Assembly (NCBI GenBank): GCA_964496245.1
Contig: CAZBZG010000082.1
Span: 1-16,206 of the forward strand
Direction: 5' to 3'
Source of the DNA: CAZBZG01 sp964496245
Lineage (GTDB): Bacteria; Planctomycetota; SZUA-567
DNA length: 16,206 bases
Shown here: in pieces, positions 1 to 7,258 of the stretch
Layout of the letters: every line of letters starts with the position of its first letter
Numbering within the stretch: the first letter of the stretch is position 1
Notes under the pieces: generated by a model
Database searches by the model: none
What the model saw: the letters and a program-made list of their open reading frames with translations, nothing else
What the model was told of the DNA's origin: nothing
Program-made: the position numbers and the translations under genes

Positions 1-5
1 TGGTT

Positions 6-14
6 CTCCTTCTC
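6..14 (-). promoter_or_regulatory. Shine-Dalgarno site for a gene starting beyond the left edge
   Basis: On the minus strand the window ends with GAGAAGGAG followed by five bases, the right spacing for a start codon at or just beyond position 1. In the usual spc/alpha order rpmJ is followed by rpsM (S13), so this is probably the rpsM ribosome binding site. The coding sequence itself is not visible. Confidence 0.6.
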
Positions 15-39
15 GCAGATCCTGTTCGTGGACCGGGCG

Positions 40-67
40 GGCCGGCTGCGGCTTTGCGCTTCCGGCC
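40..67 (-). other. Small hairpin between rpmJ and the next gene
   Basis: The arms GGCCGG and CCGGCC pair around a 16-nt loop that can itself form a short GCG/CGC stem. No T-run follows, so it does not look like an intrinsic terminator. It may be a processing or pausing structure, or chance in GC-rich DNA. Confidence 0.3.
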
Positions 68-96
68 GCGGGGTCGGTCCTGTCCCGCTCTCCCGT

Positions 97-213
97 CTAT
101 CCCTGGCGCATCTTGTGCCGGGGATTGGCCTTGCAGATCACGCGCAAGACGCCCTTGCGGCGGATCAGGCGACAGTGTTCGCACCGGCGCCGTATGGACG
201 GCCGCACCTTCAT
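97..213 (-). CDS. rpmJ: 50S ribosomal protein L36
   Basis: This 38-residue gene begins MKVRPSIRRRCEHCRLIRRK. It carries the L36 zinc pattern of two cysteines two apart (C11, C14), then C27 and H33. L36 is the smallest large-subunit protein and packs against 23S rRNA. The length matches the usual 37-38 residues. A strong GAGGAGG lies seven bases before the ATG, and the gene follows infA by 27 nt, the normal order at the spc/alpha junction. The zinc-binding (non-paralogous) form is present, so the protein should need zinc. Confidence 0.95.
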   Translation of the reverse strand: MKVRPSIRRRCEHCRLIRRKGVLRVICKANPRHKMRQG

Positions 214-240
214 CGGACTTCCTCCTCGGCGAAGCGGAGC

Positions 241-456
241 TCACGTGCGGTACACGATCCGGCCGCGCGTCAGGTCGTAGGGGGAGATCTCCACGGTGAC
301 CTTGTCGCCCGGCAGAATCTTGATGAAGTTCCGGCGCATCTTGCCCGAGATGTGGGCCAGCACCAGATGGCCGTCCTCCAGCGCCACGCGGAACCGGGCG
401 TTGGGGAGGGCTTCCTTGACGACCGCTTCTACCGTAATCGGTTCTTCCTTGGCCAT
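241..456 (-). CDS. infA: Translation initiation factor IF-1
   Basis: The 71-residue product is nearly identical in pattern to E. coli IF-1. It starts MAKEEPITVEAVVKEALPNA, contains HISGKMRRNFIKILPGDKVTVE and ends PYDLTRGRIVYRT. IF-1 is a single S1-like OB fold that binds the 30S A site during initiation with IF-2 and IF-3. An in-frame extension upstream (to 510) overlaps the end of map and lacks family similarity, so the ATG at 456 is chosen. A GAGAG lies just upstream as a modest ribosome binding site. It sits 50 nt after map and before rpmJ, the usual context. Confidence 0.96.
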   Translation of the reverse strand: MAKEEPITVEAVVKEALPNARFRVALEDGHLVLAHISGKMRRNFIKILPGDKVTVEISPYDLTRGRIVYRT

Positions 457-506
457 TCGACTCTCGATTCTTCGATCATGGTGCGTCGCATGCAAGTGCG
501 TCGGCG

Positions 507-1289
507 TCAATCTGCCGTCAGAACCTCCGTGCCGTGGGGCGTGATGGCCACGGTGTTCTCAAAATGCGCCGACAGGCTGTGATCCTTGGTCACGACCGTC
601 CATCCGTTGCGCTGCACGTGCACATCGCTCTTGCCGATGTTGACCATCGGCTCGATGGCGAGAACCGTGCCGGCGTCCAGTGCCAGCCGTCCGTCGCGGA
701 ACGAGCGGGCGACGTAGTTCGGTACCTGGGGCGCTTCGTGCATCTGCCGTCCGATGCCGTGTCCGACGAATTTGCGCACCACGGCGAACCCGTTGCTCTC
801 GGCCTGCTGTTGAATGGCGCCGGACACCTCCTTCAGGAGCACGCCCGGATGGAGCGCCTCGACGGCCTTGGCGAGGCACGCCTCGGTCACGCGGAGAAGC
901 TTCCGCGCTTTGCGCGTGATCTCGCCCACGGGGAAACTCCGCGCGGCGTCTCCGCACCATCCATCCAGCTTCACCCCCACGTCCACGCTCAGAATATCTC
1001 CTTCCTGCAGGGTGCGCTCGCTCGGGATTCCGTGGACCACCTCCTCGTTGATCGAGGCGCAGATGGTGGACGGGAAATCCGCCACGCCCGCGGACGGGCT
1101 GGGATAGCCCTTGAAGAGCGGCATCCCGCCTGCCTTTCGGAACAAATCCTCCACAGCCTTGTCAAGCGCAGCTGTCGTCACGCCGGGCCGGACCATCTCG
1201 CCTACGAGTGCGAGGGCCTTCGCCACCAATCGCCCGGCTGGACGCATAGCCTCAATTTCTTCGGGCGACTTCAGCGTTGGCGTACCCAT
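507..1289 (-). CDS. map: Methionine aminopeptidase, type I
   Basis: This cytosolic metalloprotease removes the initiator methionine from nascent proteins. At 260 residues it has the normal type I length with no N-terminal zinc-finger extension. All five metal ligands are visible: D103 (SVDVG), D114 (CGDAA), H177 (GHGIG), E213 (IEPM) and E244 (HFEN). The substrate-contacting histidine H86 sits in VVHGIP. It lies 36 nt after secY, with no adk gene between them although adk is often there. The Shine-Dalgarno is weak (GTGAG), which suggests it relies partly on ribosomes arriving from secY. Confidence 0.96.
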   Translation of the reverse strand: MGTPTLKSPEEIEAMRPAGRLVAKALALVGEMVRPGVTTAALDKAVEDLFRKAGGMPLFKGYPSPSAGVADFPSTICASINEEVVHGIPSERTLQEGDILSVDVGVKLDGWCGDAARSFPVGEITRKARKLLRVTEACLAKAVEALHPGVLLKEVSGAIQQQAESNGFAVVRKFVGHGIGRQMHEAPQVPNYVARSFRDGRLALDAGTVLAIEPMVNIGKSDVHVQRNGWTVVTKDHSLSAHFENTVAITPHGTEVLTAD

Positions 1290-1325
1290 ACGTTTGTCTC
1301 ACGCGGACTGGGTCCCGTCCGGAAT

Positions 1326-2648
1326 CTATCGTCTCCGTCCTCTCACGCGACCGCCCGCGATACCGAATCCTTCGTAGTCCTTCATCAACAGGTAGCTTTC
1401 GACGCGTTGCACGATATCCAGGGCCACGCCGACGACGATCAGGAGGCCCGTGCCGCCGAGCATGCTGCTGATGGTGTAGTCGACCTTCAACGCATCGTTG
1501 ATGAACTGCGGTACGATGGCCACGAACGCCAGGAAGATGCTGCCGGCCAGCGCGATCCGGGTCATGATTTTCTCGAGATGCTCGGCCGTGCGCTTGCCCG
1601 GCCGGATGCCAGGAATGTACATCCCGCTCTGTTTGAGGTTGTCGGCCATCTCGTTGGGGTTGAAGGTGACGGCGGTATAGAAGTAGCAGAAGAACATGAT
1701 GAGCACGACATAGAGCACCGTGTACCAGAAGCGGCCGGGGATGAAGTAGATCCCCAGCGGTTCCCAGATACGCCCCAATAGCGTGAAAAGCTGGAGCAGG
1801 GCTTGGGCGAAGATGATGGGGATCACGCCGGCCTGATTGACGCGGAGCGGAAGAAACTGCCGCTGTCCGCTGTAGACCTTCCGGCCGCGCGTGGCCTTCG
1901 ATGCCTGCACTGTGACGCGGCGCGTCCCGAGGGTGATCAGCACGACAGCCAGGGTCATGCCGACGAACAGGAGGAGGATCACGGTCAGCTTGCCGACGGA
2001 CATGCCTTCGGGCGTGGCCGGATCGAAATCCTGAATGATCCGTTTGACCGCCGAGGGCATGCGGGAGATGATGCCGGCCATGATGATCAGGGAGATGCCG
2101 TTGCCGATGCCGAATTCGTCGATCTGCTCGCCGAGCCACATGAGAAACATCGTGCCCACGGTCAGAGACAGCACGCCGAAGAAGTAGAACTGCCACGGAT
2201 CGATCGACGGCGAGACCAGCTTCGGATTGGTGGCGACCAGCCCGCCGCAGATCATGGACCCCTGAACGATGCACAGGCCAGCCGCGGCCATGCGCGTGTA
2301 CTGCGTGATTTTCTTCCGGCCGGTCGCTCCCTCGTGCGCGATGCGGGACAGGCTCGGGACAATGGCCACGAGCAGCTGGAAGATGATCGAGGCGGTGATG
2401 TACGGCATGATGCCGAGACCGAAAATGGCGCCCGACGAGAGCGCACCCCCGGTGAACATGTCGGCCATAGAGAGTACGCTGCCCAGGGGACCGGTCTGGC
2501 TCGTGATCGTCTGGGTCAGTTCGCGTACGTTGATCCCGGGCGTGGGAATGAATTTCCCCACACGGAAGACGACGAGCAAGAGGCCCGTGGCCACCAGCTT
2601 GCCCCGGAGTTCACGTACGTTCGCGATTTTGGCCAGTGTCTCAAACAT
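1326..2648 (-). CDS. secY: Protein translocase subunit SecY
   Basis: SecY forms the membrane channel that, with SecE and SecG, exports and inserts proteins. The 440-residue protein shows about ten hydrophobic segments (roughly 17-36, 71-95, 117-138, 153-172, 182-198, 219-241, 271-292, 308-328, 365-384, 396-414). A plug-like stretch follows the first. Family motifs include LPLRVNQAGVIPIIFA (266-281), GMYIPGIRPGKRT (342-354, the cytosolic loop that contacts SecA and ribosome) and the C-terminal SYLLMKDYEGF. The tail is basic (RVRGRRR). It follows rplO by 78 nt, the largest gap within the cluster, and has only a weak Shine-Dalgarno. Confidence 0.97.
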   Translation of the reverse strand: MFETLAKIANVRELRGKLVATGLLLVVFRVGKFIPTPGINVRELTQTITSQTGPLGSVLSMADMFTGGALSSGAIFGLGIMPYITASIIFQLLVAIVPSLSRIAHEGATGRKKITQYTRMAAAGLCIVQGSMICGGLVATNPKLVSPSIDPWQFYFFGVLSLTVGTMFLMWLGEQIDEFGIGNGISLIIMAGIISRMPSAVKRIIQDFDPATPEGMSVGKLTVILLLFVGMTLAVVLITLGTRRVTVQASKATRGRKVYSGQRQFLPLRVNQAGVIPIIFAQALLQLFTLLGRIWEPLGIYFIPGRFWYTVLYVVLIMFFCYFYTAVTFNPNEMADNLKQSGMYIPGIRPGKRTAEHLEKIMTRIALAGSIFLAFVAIVPQFINDALKVDYTISSMLGGTGLLIVVGVALDIVQRVESYLLMKDYEGFGIAGGRVRGRRR

Positions 2649-2726
2649 GATACCGTCCGAGCCGTGCGGCGATTCCCTTTACCGGGGGGGCGGAGGAGAC
2701 CGCATACGCCTTCCGTACGCCCGCCG

Positions 2727-3176
2727 TCAGGAAATCACCTCGGCCGTGCCTCCCGCGCTTTCGATCGTCTCGCGAGCTCTTTTGGAAAAGGCATGGGCTT
2801 TTATGTGCAGCTTTTTGGAGAGCTGTCCTGACCCGAGAATCTTGATGCGTTCGTTCCGGTTCAGGTGGACGCCTTGCGCCACCAGGTGTTCCGGAGTCAC
2901 TTCGTCTCCGTCCTTGCACTTGGCTTCGAGCAGGCCGATGTCGACCGGCACGTATTGCTTGCGGAAGATCGCGTTGTTGAACCCGCGCTTGGGCAAGCGG
3001 ATCATGAGCGTGGTCTGGCCGCCGACGAATCCCTTGAGCCGATTGGCGCCGGAGCGCGATCCCAGCCCTTTCTGCCCGCGTCCGCAGGTCTTGCCTCGTC
3101 CCGCTGCGGCTCCGCGGCCCCGGCGGCGGCGGGGGCGATGCCTGTGGCTGTTCTTGTTGACGTCGGTGATGTTCAT
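2727..3176 (-). CDS. rplO: 50S ribosomal protein L15
   Basis: L15 is a 149-residue large-subunit assembly protein. Its glycine/arginine-rich N-terminal tail (RPRRRRGRGAAAGRGKTCGRGQ) threads through 23S rRNA, and a globular C-terminus starts near residue 75. The motif FVGGQTTLMIRLPKRGFNN is typical. The ATG overlaps the rpsE stop in an ATGA. E. coli and many others carry rpmD (L30) between rpsE and rplO, and here there is no room for it. A GGAG lies 11 nt upstream inside rpsE, so translational coupling is likely. Confidence 0.96.
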   Translation of the reverse strand: MNITDVNKNSHRHRPRRRRGRGAAAGRGKTCGRGQKGLGSRSGANRLKGFVGGQTTLMIRLPKRGFNNAIFRKQYVPVDIGLLEAKCKDGDEVTPEHLVAQGVHLNRNERIKILGSGQLSKKLHIKAHAFSKRARETIESAGGTAEVIS

Positions 3177-3922
3177 GAGGACTTTTGCTCCAGGGAGACG
3201 CCCCGCAGCCGCTCGACCTCCTCCCGGTTTCGCAGCGAGGCGAGCGCTTGCATGACGGCTTTCGCAAGGTTCCGGGTATTGTTGGATCCGAAGCTCTTCG
3301 TGAGTACGTTGCTCAGTCCGCCGGCTTCGAGGATGGCCTTGGTCGCAGCATTGGCGATGAGTCCCGTACCGGGGCGCGCGGGGACCAGGACCACCCGGGA
3401 GGCGCCAAATCGTCCCGTGACTTGGTGCGGAATCGTGCCTTCGCCCACGATGGGAAAACGCTTCAAGTCCTTGCGGCCCTGCTGCATGGCCTTCTGGATG
3501 GCTCCCGGCACTTCGCGGGCCTTGCCGTACCCCACGGCCACGCGGCCGTTCATGTCGCCGACGGCTACTGTGGCGCCGAACGAGAGCCGCCGCCCCCCCT
3601 TGACCGTGGCCGAGCACCGGTAGACGTCGATGAGCGTCTCCTGGAACTCGGGGGCTTCGCGCTCGTCCGGCTCCCGCTTGTCGCGGCTTCCGCGCGAGCG
3701 GTCCCGGGATCGACCGCCGCGCTTTTCGCCCCTGGGCCGCCGGGCGGAGCGATCGTCGCGCGTAGCGGGATCGGGCTTGGACCCTCCCGCATCGCTCGTC
3801 TTCGCCGCCGCTTCCGCGCTAGAAGCCGGGGGCGAAGCGGCAGATGTGGCCTCGGGCGCAGGTTCGGCCTTGGGCGTGGCCTCGCCCTGGTCGGCCGGCC
3901 CGTTGTCCATTTCCTCTGGCAT
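3173..3922 (-). CDS. rpsE: 30S ribosomal protein S5 with long N-terminal extension
   Basis: S5 helps maintain decoding accuracy in the small subunit. The conserved body starts near residue 92 (EFQETLIDVYR). It includes TVKGGRRLSFGATVAVGD and VAVGYGKAREVPGAIQKAM (S5 N-domain), then the C-domain with GTGLIA and VLTKSFGSNN. About 80 residues precede this compared with E. coli. The first half of that stretch is Ala/Pro/Glu-rich and the second is Arg/Asp/Gly-rich (residues about 60-90), so it is probably disordered. Two adjacent ATGs exist (3925 and 3922). The second sits 7 nt after GGAG and is preferred. Total length is 249 residues. Confidence 0.93.
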   Translation of the reverse strand: MPEEMDNGPADQGEATPKAEPAPEATSAASPPASSAEAAAKTSDAGGSKPDPATRDDRSARRPRGEKRGGRSRDRSRGSRDKREPDEREAPEFQETLIDVYRCSATVKGGRRLSFGATVAVGDMNGRVAVGYGKAREVPGAIQKAMQQGRKDLKRFPIVGEGTIPHQVTGRFGASRVVLVPARPGTGLIANAATKAILEAGGLSNVLTKSFGSNNTRNLAKAVMQALASLRNREEVERLRGVSLEQKSS

Positions 3923-3956
3923 CATGGGACTCCGAATGGATTTCGTTATCCGTCCG

Positions 3957-4322
3957 TCAGAACTTGAGCCCGGCCTCGCGGGCCCCCTCGGCAAAGGCCC
4001 GGACGCGGCCGTGGTACTTCCGCCCGCCCCGATCGAACACGACGGTCGCGATCGATTGCTGTTTGGCCTTCTCTGCGATGGTTCGTCCCGCTTCGGCGGC
4101 ACCCTCGCGGTTGCTCCCTCCCTTGTCCTTGGGGAAATCCGCGTCCCGCGTCGACGTGCTGAGCAACGTCCGCCCCGTAGTGTCGTCGATGAGTTGGGCG
4201 TACAGGTGTCGCAGGCTGCGATAGACGGCGAGCCGGGGACGCTCCGACGTCCCTTCGATCTTGCGGCGCACCCGCAGGTGACGTTTCTGCAAAGCCTGTC
4301 GCTTCTTCTTCATGGGATCCAT
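3957..4322 (-). CDS. rplR: 50S ribosomal protein L18
   Basis: L18 binds 5S rRNA with L5 and attaches it to the large subunit. The 121-residue product has a basic N-terminal tail (KKKRQALQKRHLRVRRKI), followed by GTSERPRLAVYRSLRHLYAQ and the C-terminal VVFDRGGRKYHGRVRAFAEG AREAGL signature, all typical. Two starts are possible. ATG at 4322 is 10 nt after GGAGGA, and ATG at 4313 matches the more common MKKK beginning. The spacing favours 4322. It sits between rplF and rpsE as usual. Confidence 0.95.
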   Translation of the reverse strand: MDPMKKKRQALQKRHLRVRRKIEGTSERPRLAVYRSLRHLYAQLIDDTTGRTLLSTSTRDADFPKDKGGSNREGAAEAGRTIAEKAKQQSIATVVFDRGGRKYHGRVRAFAEGAREAGLKF

Positions 4323-4353
4323 GGGAACGGAATCCTCCCGTCGTCGACCGTTT

Positions 4354-4920
4354 CTAGCCGGCCGTCGTGAAGCTCTTGCCTTCCAGGCGTCGGACGTGCT
4401 CGTCCGCGTAGCGGATGCCCTTGCCCTTGTAGAGATCCGGGGGACGAATCCGCCGCAGTTCGGCGGCCGTCTCCCCCACGAGCTGCTTGTCCGTGCCTCG
4501 CACGATGAACTCCATGTGCTCTCGGCTGGTCGCCTTGGGGACCTCGATTTCGATGCCGGCCGGGATGGGAAAATGGACCGGGTGGGAGAAGCCCGCCTGG
4601 AGCACGAGTGTCTGCCCCTGGAGTTCCACGCGGAATCCCGTGCCCACGATGCGCAGGCGCTTCTCGTACCCCTGGGTCACGCCGACGACCATGTTGTTGA
4701 TGAGGGCCCGGTAGAGGCCGTGGAGCGCGCGATGGGGCTTGCTGTCGGAAGCGCGTTCGACCTGGACCTGCTTGGCGTCCTCGTCGATCAAGACCTTGAT
4801 GGGCTGGACCAGCGCCTGCTGGAGTTCGCCCTTGGGGCCCTTGACCCGGACGTCGCTCTCGCTCACCGTGACGGTCACGCCGTCAGGAATCGGAATTGGT
4901 TGTTTGCCAACACGTGACAT
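4354..4920 (-). CDS. rplF: 50S ribosomal protein L6
   Basis: L6 lies near the factor-binding site of the large subunit. The 188-residue protein has the two tandem L6 folds. It begins MSRVGKQPIPIPDGV with the VKGPKGEL motif at about 27-34. The second repeat carries the family end signature RIRPPDLYKGKGIRYADE (about 157-174). The start at 4920 is the only family-consistent ATG, with GAGG eight bases upstream. An upstream in-frame extension overlaps rpsH and is ignored. The gap to rpsH is 14 nt. Confidence 0.96.
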   Translation of the reverse strand: MSRVGKQPIPIPDGVTVTVSESDVRVKGPKGELQQALVQPIKVLIDEDAKQVQVERASDSKPHRALHGLYRALINNMVVGVTQGYEKRLRIVGTGFRVELQGQTLVLQAGFSHPVHFPIPAGIEIEVPKATSREHMEFIVRGTDKQLVGETAAELRRIRPPDLYKGKGIRYADEHVRRLEGKSFTTAG

Positions 4921-4934
4921 GATGCATGCCTCGG

Positions 4935-5333
4935 TCAATAGACGGTGCAGAGAACCTCGCCGCCCACGTGCTGCTTGCGGCATTCCCGGTCGGAGAGCAC
5001 GCCCTGGTTCGTGCTGACGATGGCGATGCCCAATCCGTTCAGGACCCGGGGAAGATCGTCAACGCTCCGGTAGATCCGGCAGCCTGGCTTCGAGGTCCGT
5101 TCGATCTTGTTGATGACCTTTTCGCCTTCCGGTCCATACTTGAGGACGATCTTCAACTCGTTCTGCACGGGCTTCTCTTCGATCGAAAAATCCCGGATGT
5201 ATCCTTCTCGCTTGAGCACCTCGGCGATGCTCAACTTGATCTTGGTGGAGGGCAGGCTGACCGTGGCCCGGGACATACCCAGTGCGTTACGAATCCGGGT
5301 CAGCGCGTCAGCAATCGGGTCGGTCATGCTCAT
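4935..5333 (-). CDS. rpsH: 30S ribosomal protein S8
   Basis: S8 is a primary 16S rRNA-binding protein of the platform and, in E. coli, the repressor of spc operon translation. The 132-residue product begins MSMTDPIADALTRIRNA and includes SIAEVLKREGYI. It keeps the RNA-binding C-terminal motif GLGIAIVSTNQGVLSDREC, with HVGGEVLCTVY at the end. A start at 5327 (MTDP) is also possible, but AAGGA is better spaced for 5333. The gap to rpsN upstream is 15 nt. Confidence 0.96.
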   Translation of the reverse strand: MSMTDPIADALTRIRNALGMSRATVSLPSTKIKLSIAEVLKREGYIRDFSIEEKPVQNELKIVLKYGPEGEKVINKIERTSKPGCRIYRSVDDLPRVLNGLGIAIVSTNQGVLSDRECRKQHVGGEVLCTVY

Positions 5334-5348
5334 CCCGTATCTTCCTTT

Positions 5349-5534
5349 CTACCAGCTGGCCTTCTGGACGCCGGGGATCTCGCCGCGGCTGGCCAGATTG
5401 CGGAAACAGATCCGGCAGATCTGGAACTTGCGGTAGACAGCGCGCGGCCGTCCGCAGAGCTGGCAGCGCGTATAGGCGCGCGTCGCGAACTTGGCTGGAC
5501 GTCTGCATTTCACAACGAGGCTCGTCTTCGCCAC
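5349..5534 (-). CDS. rpsN: 30S ribosomal protein S14, zinc-binding type
   Basis: This is the short form of S14 (often called type Z) at 61 residues, against about 100 for the zinc-free form of E. coli. Two CxxC pairs are intact (C24/C27 and C40/C43), so it should bind zinc. The core YTRCQLCGRPRAVYRKF and the ending RGEIPGVQKASW are typical. The start is GTG, six bases after AGGAAGGAG. It lies between rplE and rpsH in the expected order. S14 sits in the head of the small subunit and is needed for late assembly. Confidence 0.95.
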   Translation of the reverse strand: MAKTSLVVKCRRPAKFATRAYTRCQLCGRPRAVYRKFQICRICFRNLASRGEIPGVQKASW

Positions 5535-5548
5535 CGGCGGCTCCTTCC

Positions 5549-6094
5549 TCAGGCTTCGCGGAACGGCATCCCCATGTGCCGCAGCAGGCTGCGTCCCTCG
5601 TCCGGGGTCCGGGCGTTGGCGATGACCATGGTAATGTCCAGGCCCAGCGGATAGGTAACCTTGTCGGGATCGATCTCGGGGAAGATGGTGATCTCGTCCA
5701 CGCCCAGCGAGTAGTTGCCCTGGTTGTCGAAGGACTTGGGCGTGAGGCCGCGGAAATCGCGGATGCGCGGGATGGCCGCGTTGATCAGCCGATCGAGGAA
5801 CTCGTACATGCGTGCCCGGCGCAGGGTCACGCGGCAGCCGATGCGGGTCCCGGCCCGCAGTCGGAAGTTCGAGACCGACATCTTCGCCCGCGTCGCCGCC
5901 GCCGCTTGACCCGAGATGGCGGCCAGGGTCGCCAGCCCCTCGTCCATGACCTTGGCGTCGTCGATGGCTTCCCCGAGCCCCATGTTGAGGCAGATCTTCT
6001 TGAGTCGCGGGAGGTCCAGGACGTTGGACCGCCCCAGCTCCTCGCGGAGGGCGGGGATCACCGTCTGGCGATAGTGGTCCAGAAGCCGTGCCAC
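5549..6094 (-). CDS. rplE: 50S ribosomal protein L5
   Basis: L5 binds 5S rRNA and forms an intersubunit bridge. At 181 residues it has normal length. Motifs include KKICLNMGLGEA (about 32-43), the SVSNFRLRAGTRIGCRVTLR segment and the C-terminal TYPLGLDITMVIANARTPDEG. The start is GTG, only two nt after the rplX stop, with GGAGAGGAG inside the end of rplX. Tight coupling to rplX is expected. The usual ITGQKP loop reads ISGQAAAATRAK, a minor variation. Confidence 0.95.
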   Translation of the reverse strand: MARLLDHYRQTVIPALREELGRSNVLDLPRLKKICLNMGLGEAIDDAKVMDEGLATLAAISGQAAAATRAKMSVSNFRLRAGTRIGCRVTLRRARMYEFLDRLINAAIPRIRDFRGLTPKSFDNQGNYSLGVDEITIFPEIDPDKVTYPLGLDITMVIANARTPDEGRSLLRHMGMPFREA

Positions 6095-6096
6095 CG

Positions 6097-6537
6097 CTAG
6101 CTCCTCTCCGGAATATCCTTGCCGCAGCGCTTGCAGACGCGGATGCGGCGGTCTTTGACACGTCCGTCTTCGTGTTCGTGCTTCTCCAGGCGGATGCCGA
6201 TTCGCGTCGCCTCGTCACAGGCGGGGCAGACAAGCATCAGGTTGGAGAGCACGATCGGCGACTCCTTTTCGATGAACCGCTCGCGGGGTTGCTGCTGATC
6301 CTGACCGCGGGCGCGCTGGCTCTTGGTGACCATCTTGATTCCCTGCACCAGAGCGCGTCCCTTCTCCGGGTCGACGCTCAAAACCTTGCCGCGGGCCTGG
6401 CGATCCTTGGCGTCCTCGCCCTCGGCCAGGCGTCGCTTGAGGCCGGCACCGCCCTTTCCGGCGATGACCTGGACGATGTCATCCCGCCGAATGCGTGTCC
6501 GTGTGCGCTTCTTGGCCCTTGTCGATCGCTTCGCCAT
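6097..6537 (-). CDS. rplX: 50S ribosomal protein L24, enlarged, with CxxC pairs
   Basis: L24 nucleates large-subunit assembly through its KOW domain. The KOW start (DDIVQVIAGKGG, about 19-30) and the continuation GKVLSVDPEKGRALVQGI are clear. About a dozen or more extra residues (KRRLAEGEDAKDRQAR) lie between them, where L24 normally has a tight turn. The C-terminus carries C104/C107 and C135/C138, a plausible zinc ribbon seen in many non-proteobacterial L24s, with a charged insertion HEHEDGRVKDR between the pairs. Total is 146 residues against about 105 usually. The ATG at 6537 is 7 nt after AAGGA, and the ATG two codons earlier is too close to that site. Confidence 0.93.
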   Translation of the reverse strand: MAKRSTRAKKRTRTRIRRDDIVQVIAGKGGAGLKRRLAEGEDAKDRQARGKVLSVDPEKGRALVQGIKMVTKSQRARGQDQQQPRERFIEKESPIVLSNLMLVCPACDEATRIGIRLEKHEHEDGRVKDRRIRVCKRCGKDIPERS

Positions 6538-6553
6538 GGACATTTCCTTGCCT

Positions 6554-6922
6554 CTACACCACCTCGGGGGCCAATGAGACGATCTTCATGAAGTTCTTCT
6601 GCCGCAGTTCCCGGGCCACGGGGCCGAAGATCCGGGTCCCGCGGGGATTCATTTCCGCGTCGATCAGCACGACGGCATTGGAATCGAAGCGGATCGAGGA
6701 GCCGTCGGGCCGGCGGACCGGCTTGCGCGTGCGTACGATGACGCCGCGCAGGACCGTGCCGGCCTTGACGTCGGAGCCTGGCACCGCCTTCTTCACCGTC
6801 AAGACGATGACGTCGCCCAGCGAGGCATACCGCCGTCGCGTGCCGCCGAGCACGCGGATGCACAGGGCCCGCTTGGCGCCGGTGTTGTCGGCTACGTCCA
6901 GCATGCTCTCGGTTTGAATCAC
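6554..6922 (-). CDS. rplN: 50S ribosomal protein L14
   Basis: L14 is a highly conserved intersubunit-bridge protein. The 122-residue length is exactly standard, and there are no insertions. Motifs include MLDVADNTGAKRALCIRVLGG near the start, VKAGTVLRGVIVRTRKPVRRPDGS in the middle and GTRIFGPVARELR near the end. The start codon is GTG, with GAGGAG six bases upstream. A gap of 66 nt separates it from rpsQ, one of the longer internal spacers, and contains a small GCCG/CGGC hairpin. Confidence 0.96.
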   Translation of the reverse strand: MIQTESMLDVADNTGAKRALCIRVLGGTRRRYASLGDVIVLTVKKAVPGSDVKAGTVLRGVIVRTRKPVRRPDGSSIRFDSNAVVLIDAEMNPRGTRIFGPVARELRQKNFMKIVSLAPEVV

Positions 6923-6988
6923 CGTTTGCTCCTCATGGGGTCGGTGCCCCGCGTCGGCGCGCCGCGTACGGCTGCCGCCGTCCTCTCG

Positions 6989-7258
6989 CTACTCCGCGCG
7001 CTTCAAGATTTTGACCAGGCGCCAGCACTTGGACTTGGAGCGCTTGCGTGTGGCTGCGATTTCCACCGTGTCACCGACGTTCGCTTCGTTCTTTTCGTCG
7101 TGCGCCGTGCACGTGGTGCGCCGATGGATGCGCTTTTCGTAGACCGGGTGCTTGACCTGGCGCTGGATCCGGACCTTGATGGTCTTGTCCATCTTGTCGC
7201 TCGTGACCTCGCCGATCACGGCCTGGCGCTGGTTGCGGGTGGTCGTCGATTCGGTCAT
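6989..7258 (-). CDS. rpsQ: 30S ribosomal protein S17
   Basis: S17 is a primary 16S rRNA-binding OB-fold protein. The 89-residue product has IGEVTSDKMDKTIKVRI, the HPVYEKRIHRRTT motif, and DTVEIAATRKRSKSKCWRLV near the end (usual form ETRPLSKTKRW). The ATG overlaps the rpmC stop by four bases (ATGA), so translation should be coupled. A GGGAG lies 7 nt upstream inside rpmC. Confidence 0.95.
   Translation of the reverse strand: MTESTTTRNQRQAVIGEVTSDKMDKTIKVRIQRQVKHPVYEKRIHRRTTCTAHDEKNEANVGDTVEIAATRKRSKSKCWRLVKILKRAE

Noticed and set aside
534..1781. 415-residue plus-strand open frame
   Set aside because: It lies antisense to map and secY, whose products are unmistakable. Long antisense frames are expected in DNA this GC-rich.
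6923..6940. Five-codon leader frame ATG AGG AGC AAA CGG TGA ending at the rplN start
   Set aside because: It overlaps the Shine-Dalgarno of rplN and has no ribosome binding site of its own, so it is most likely coincidence.
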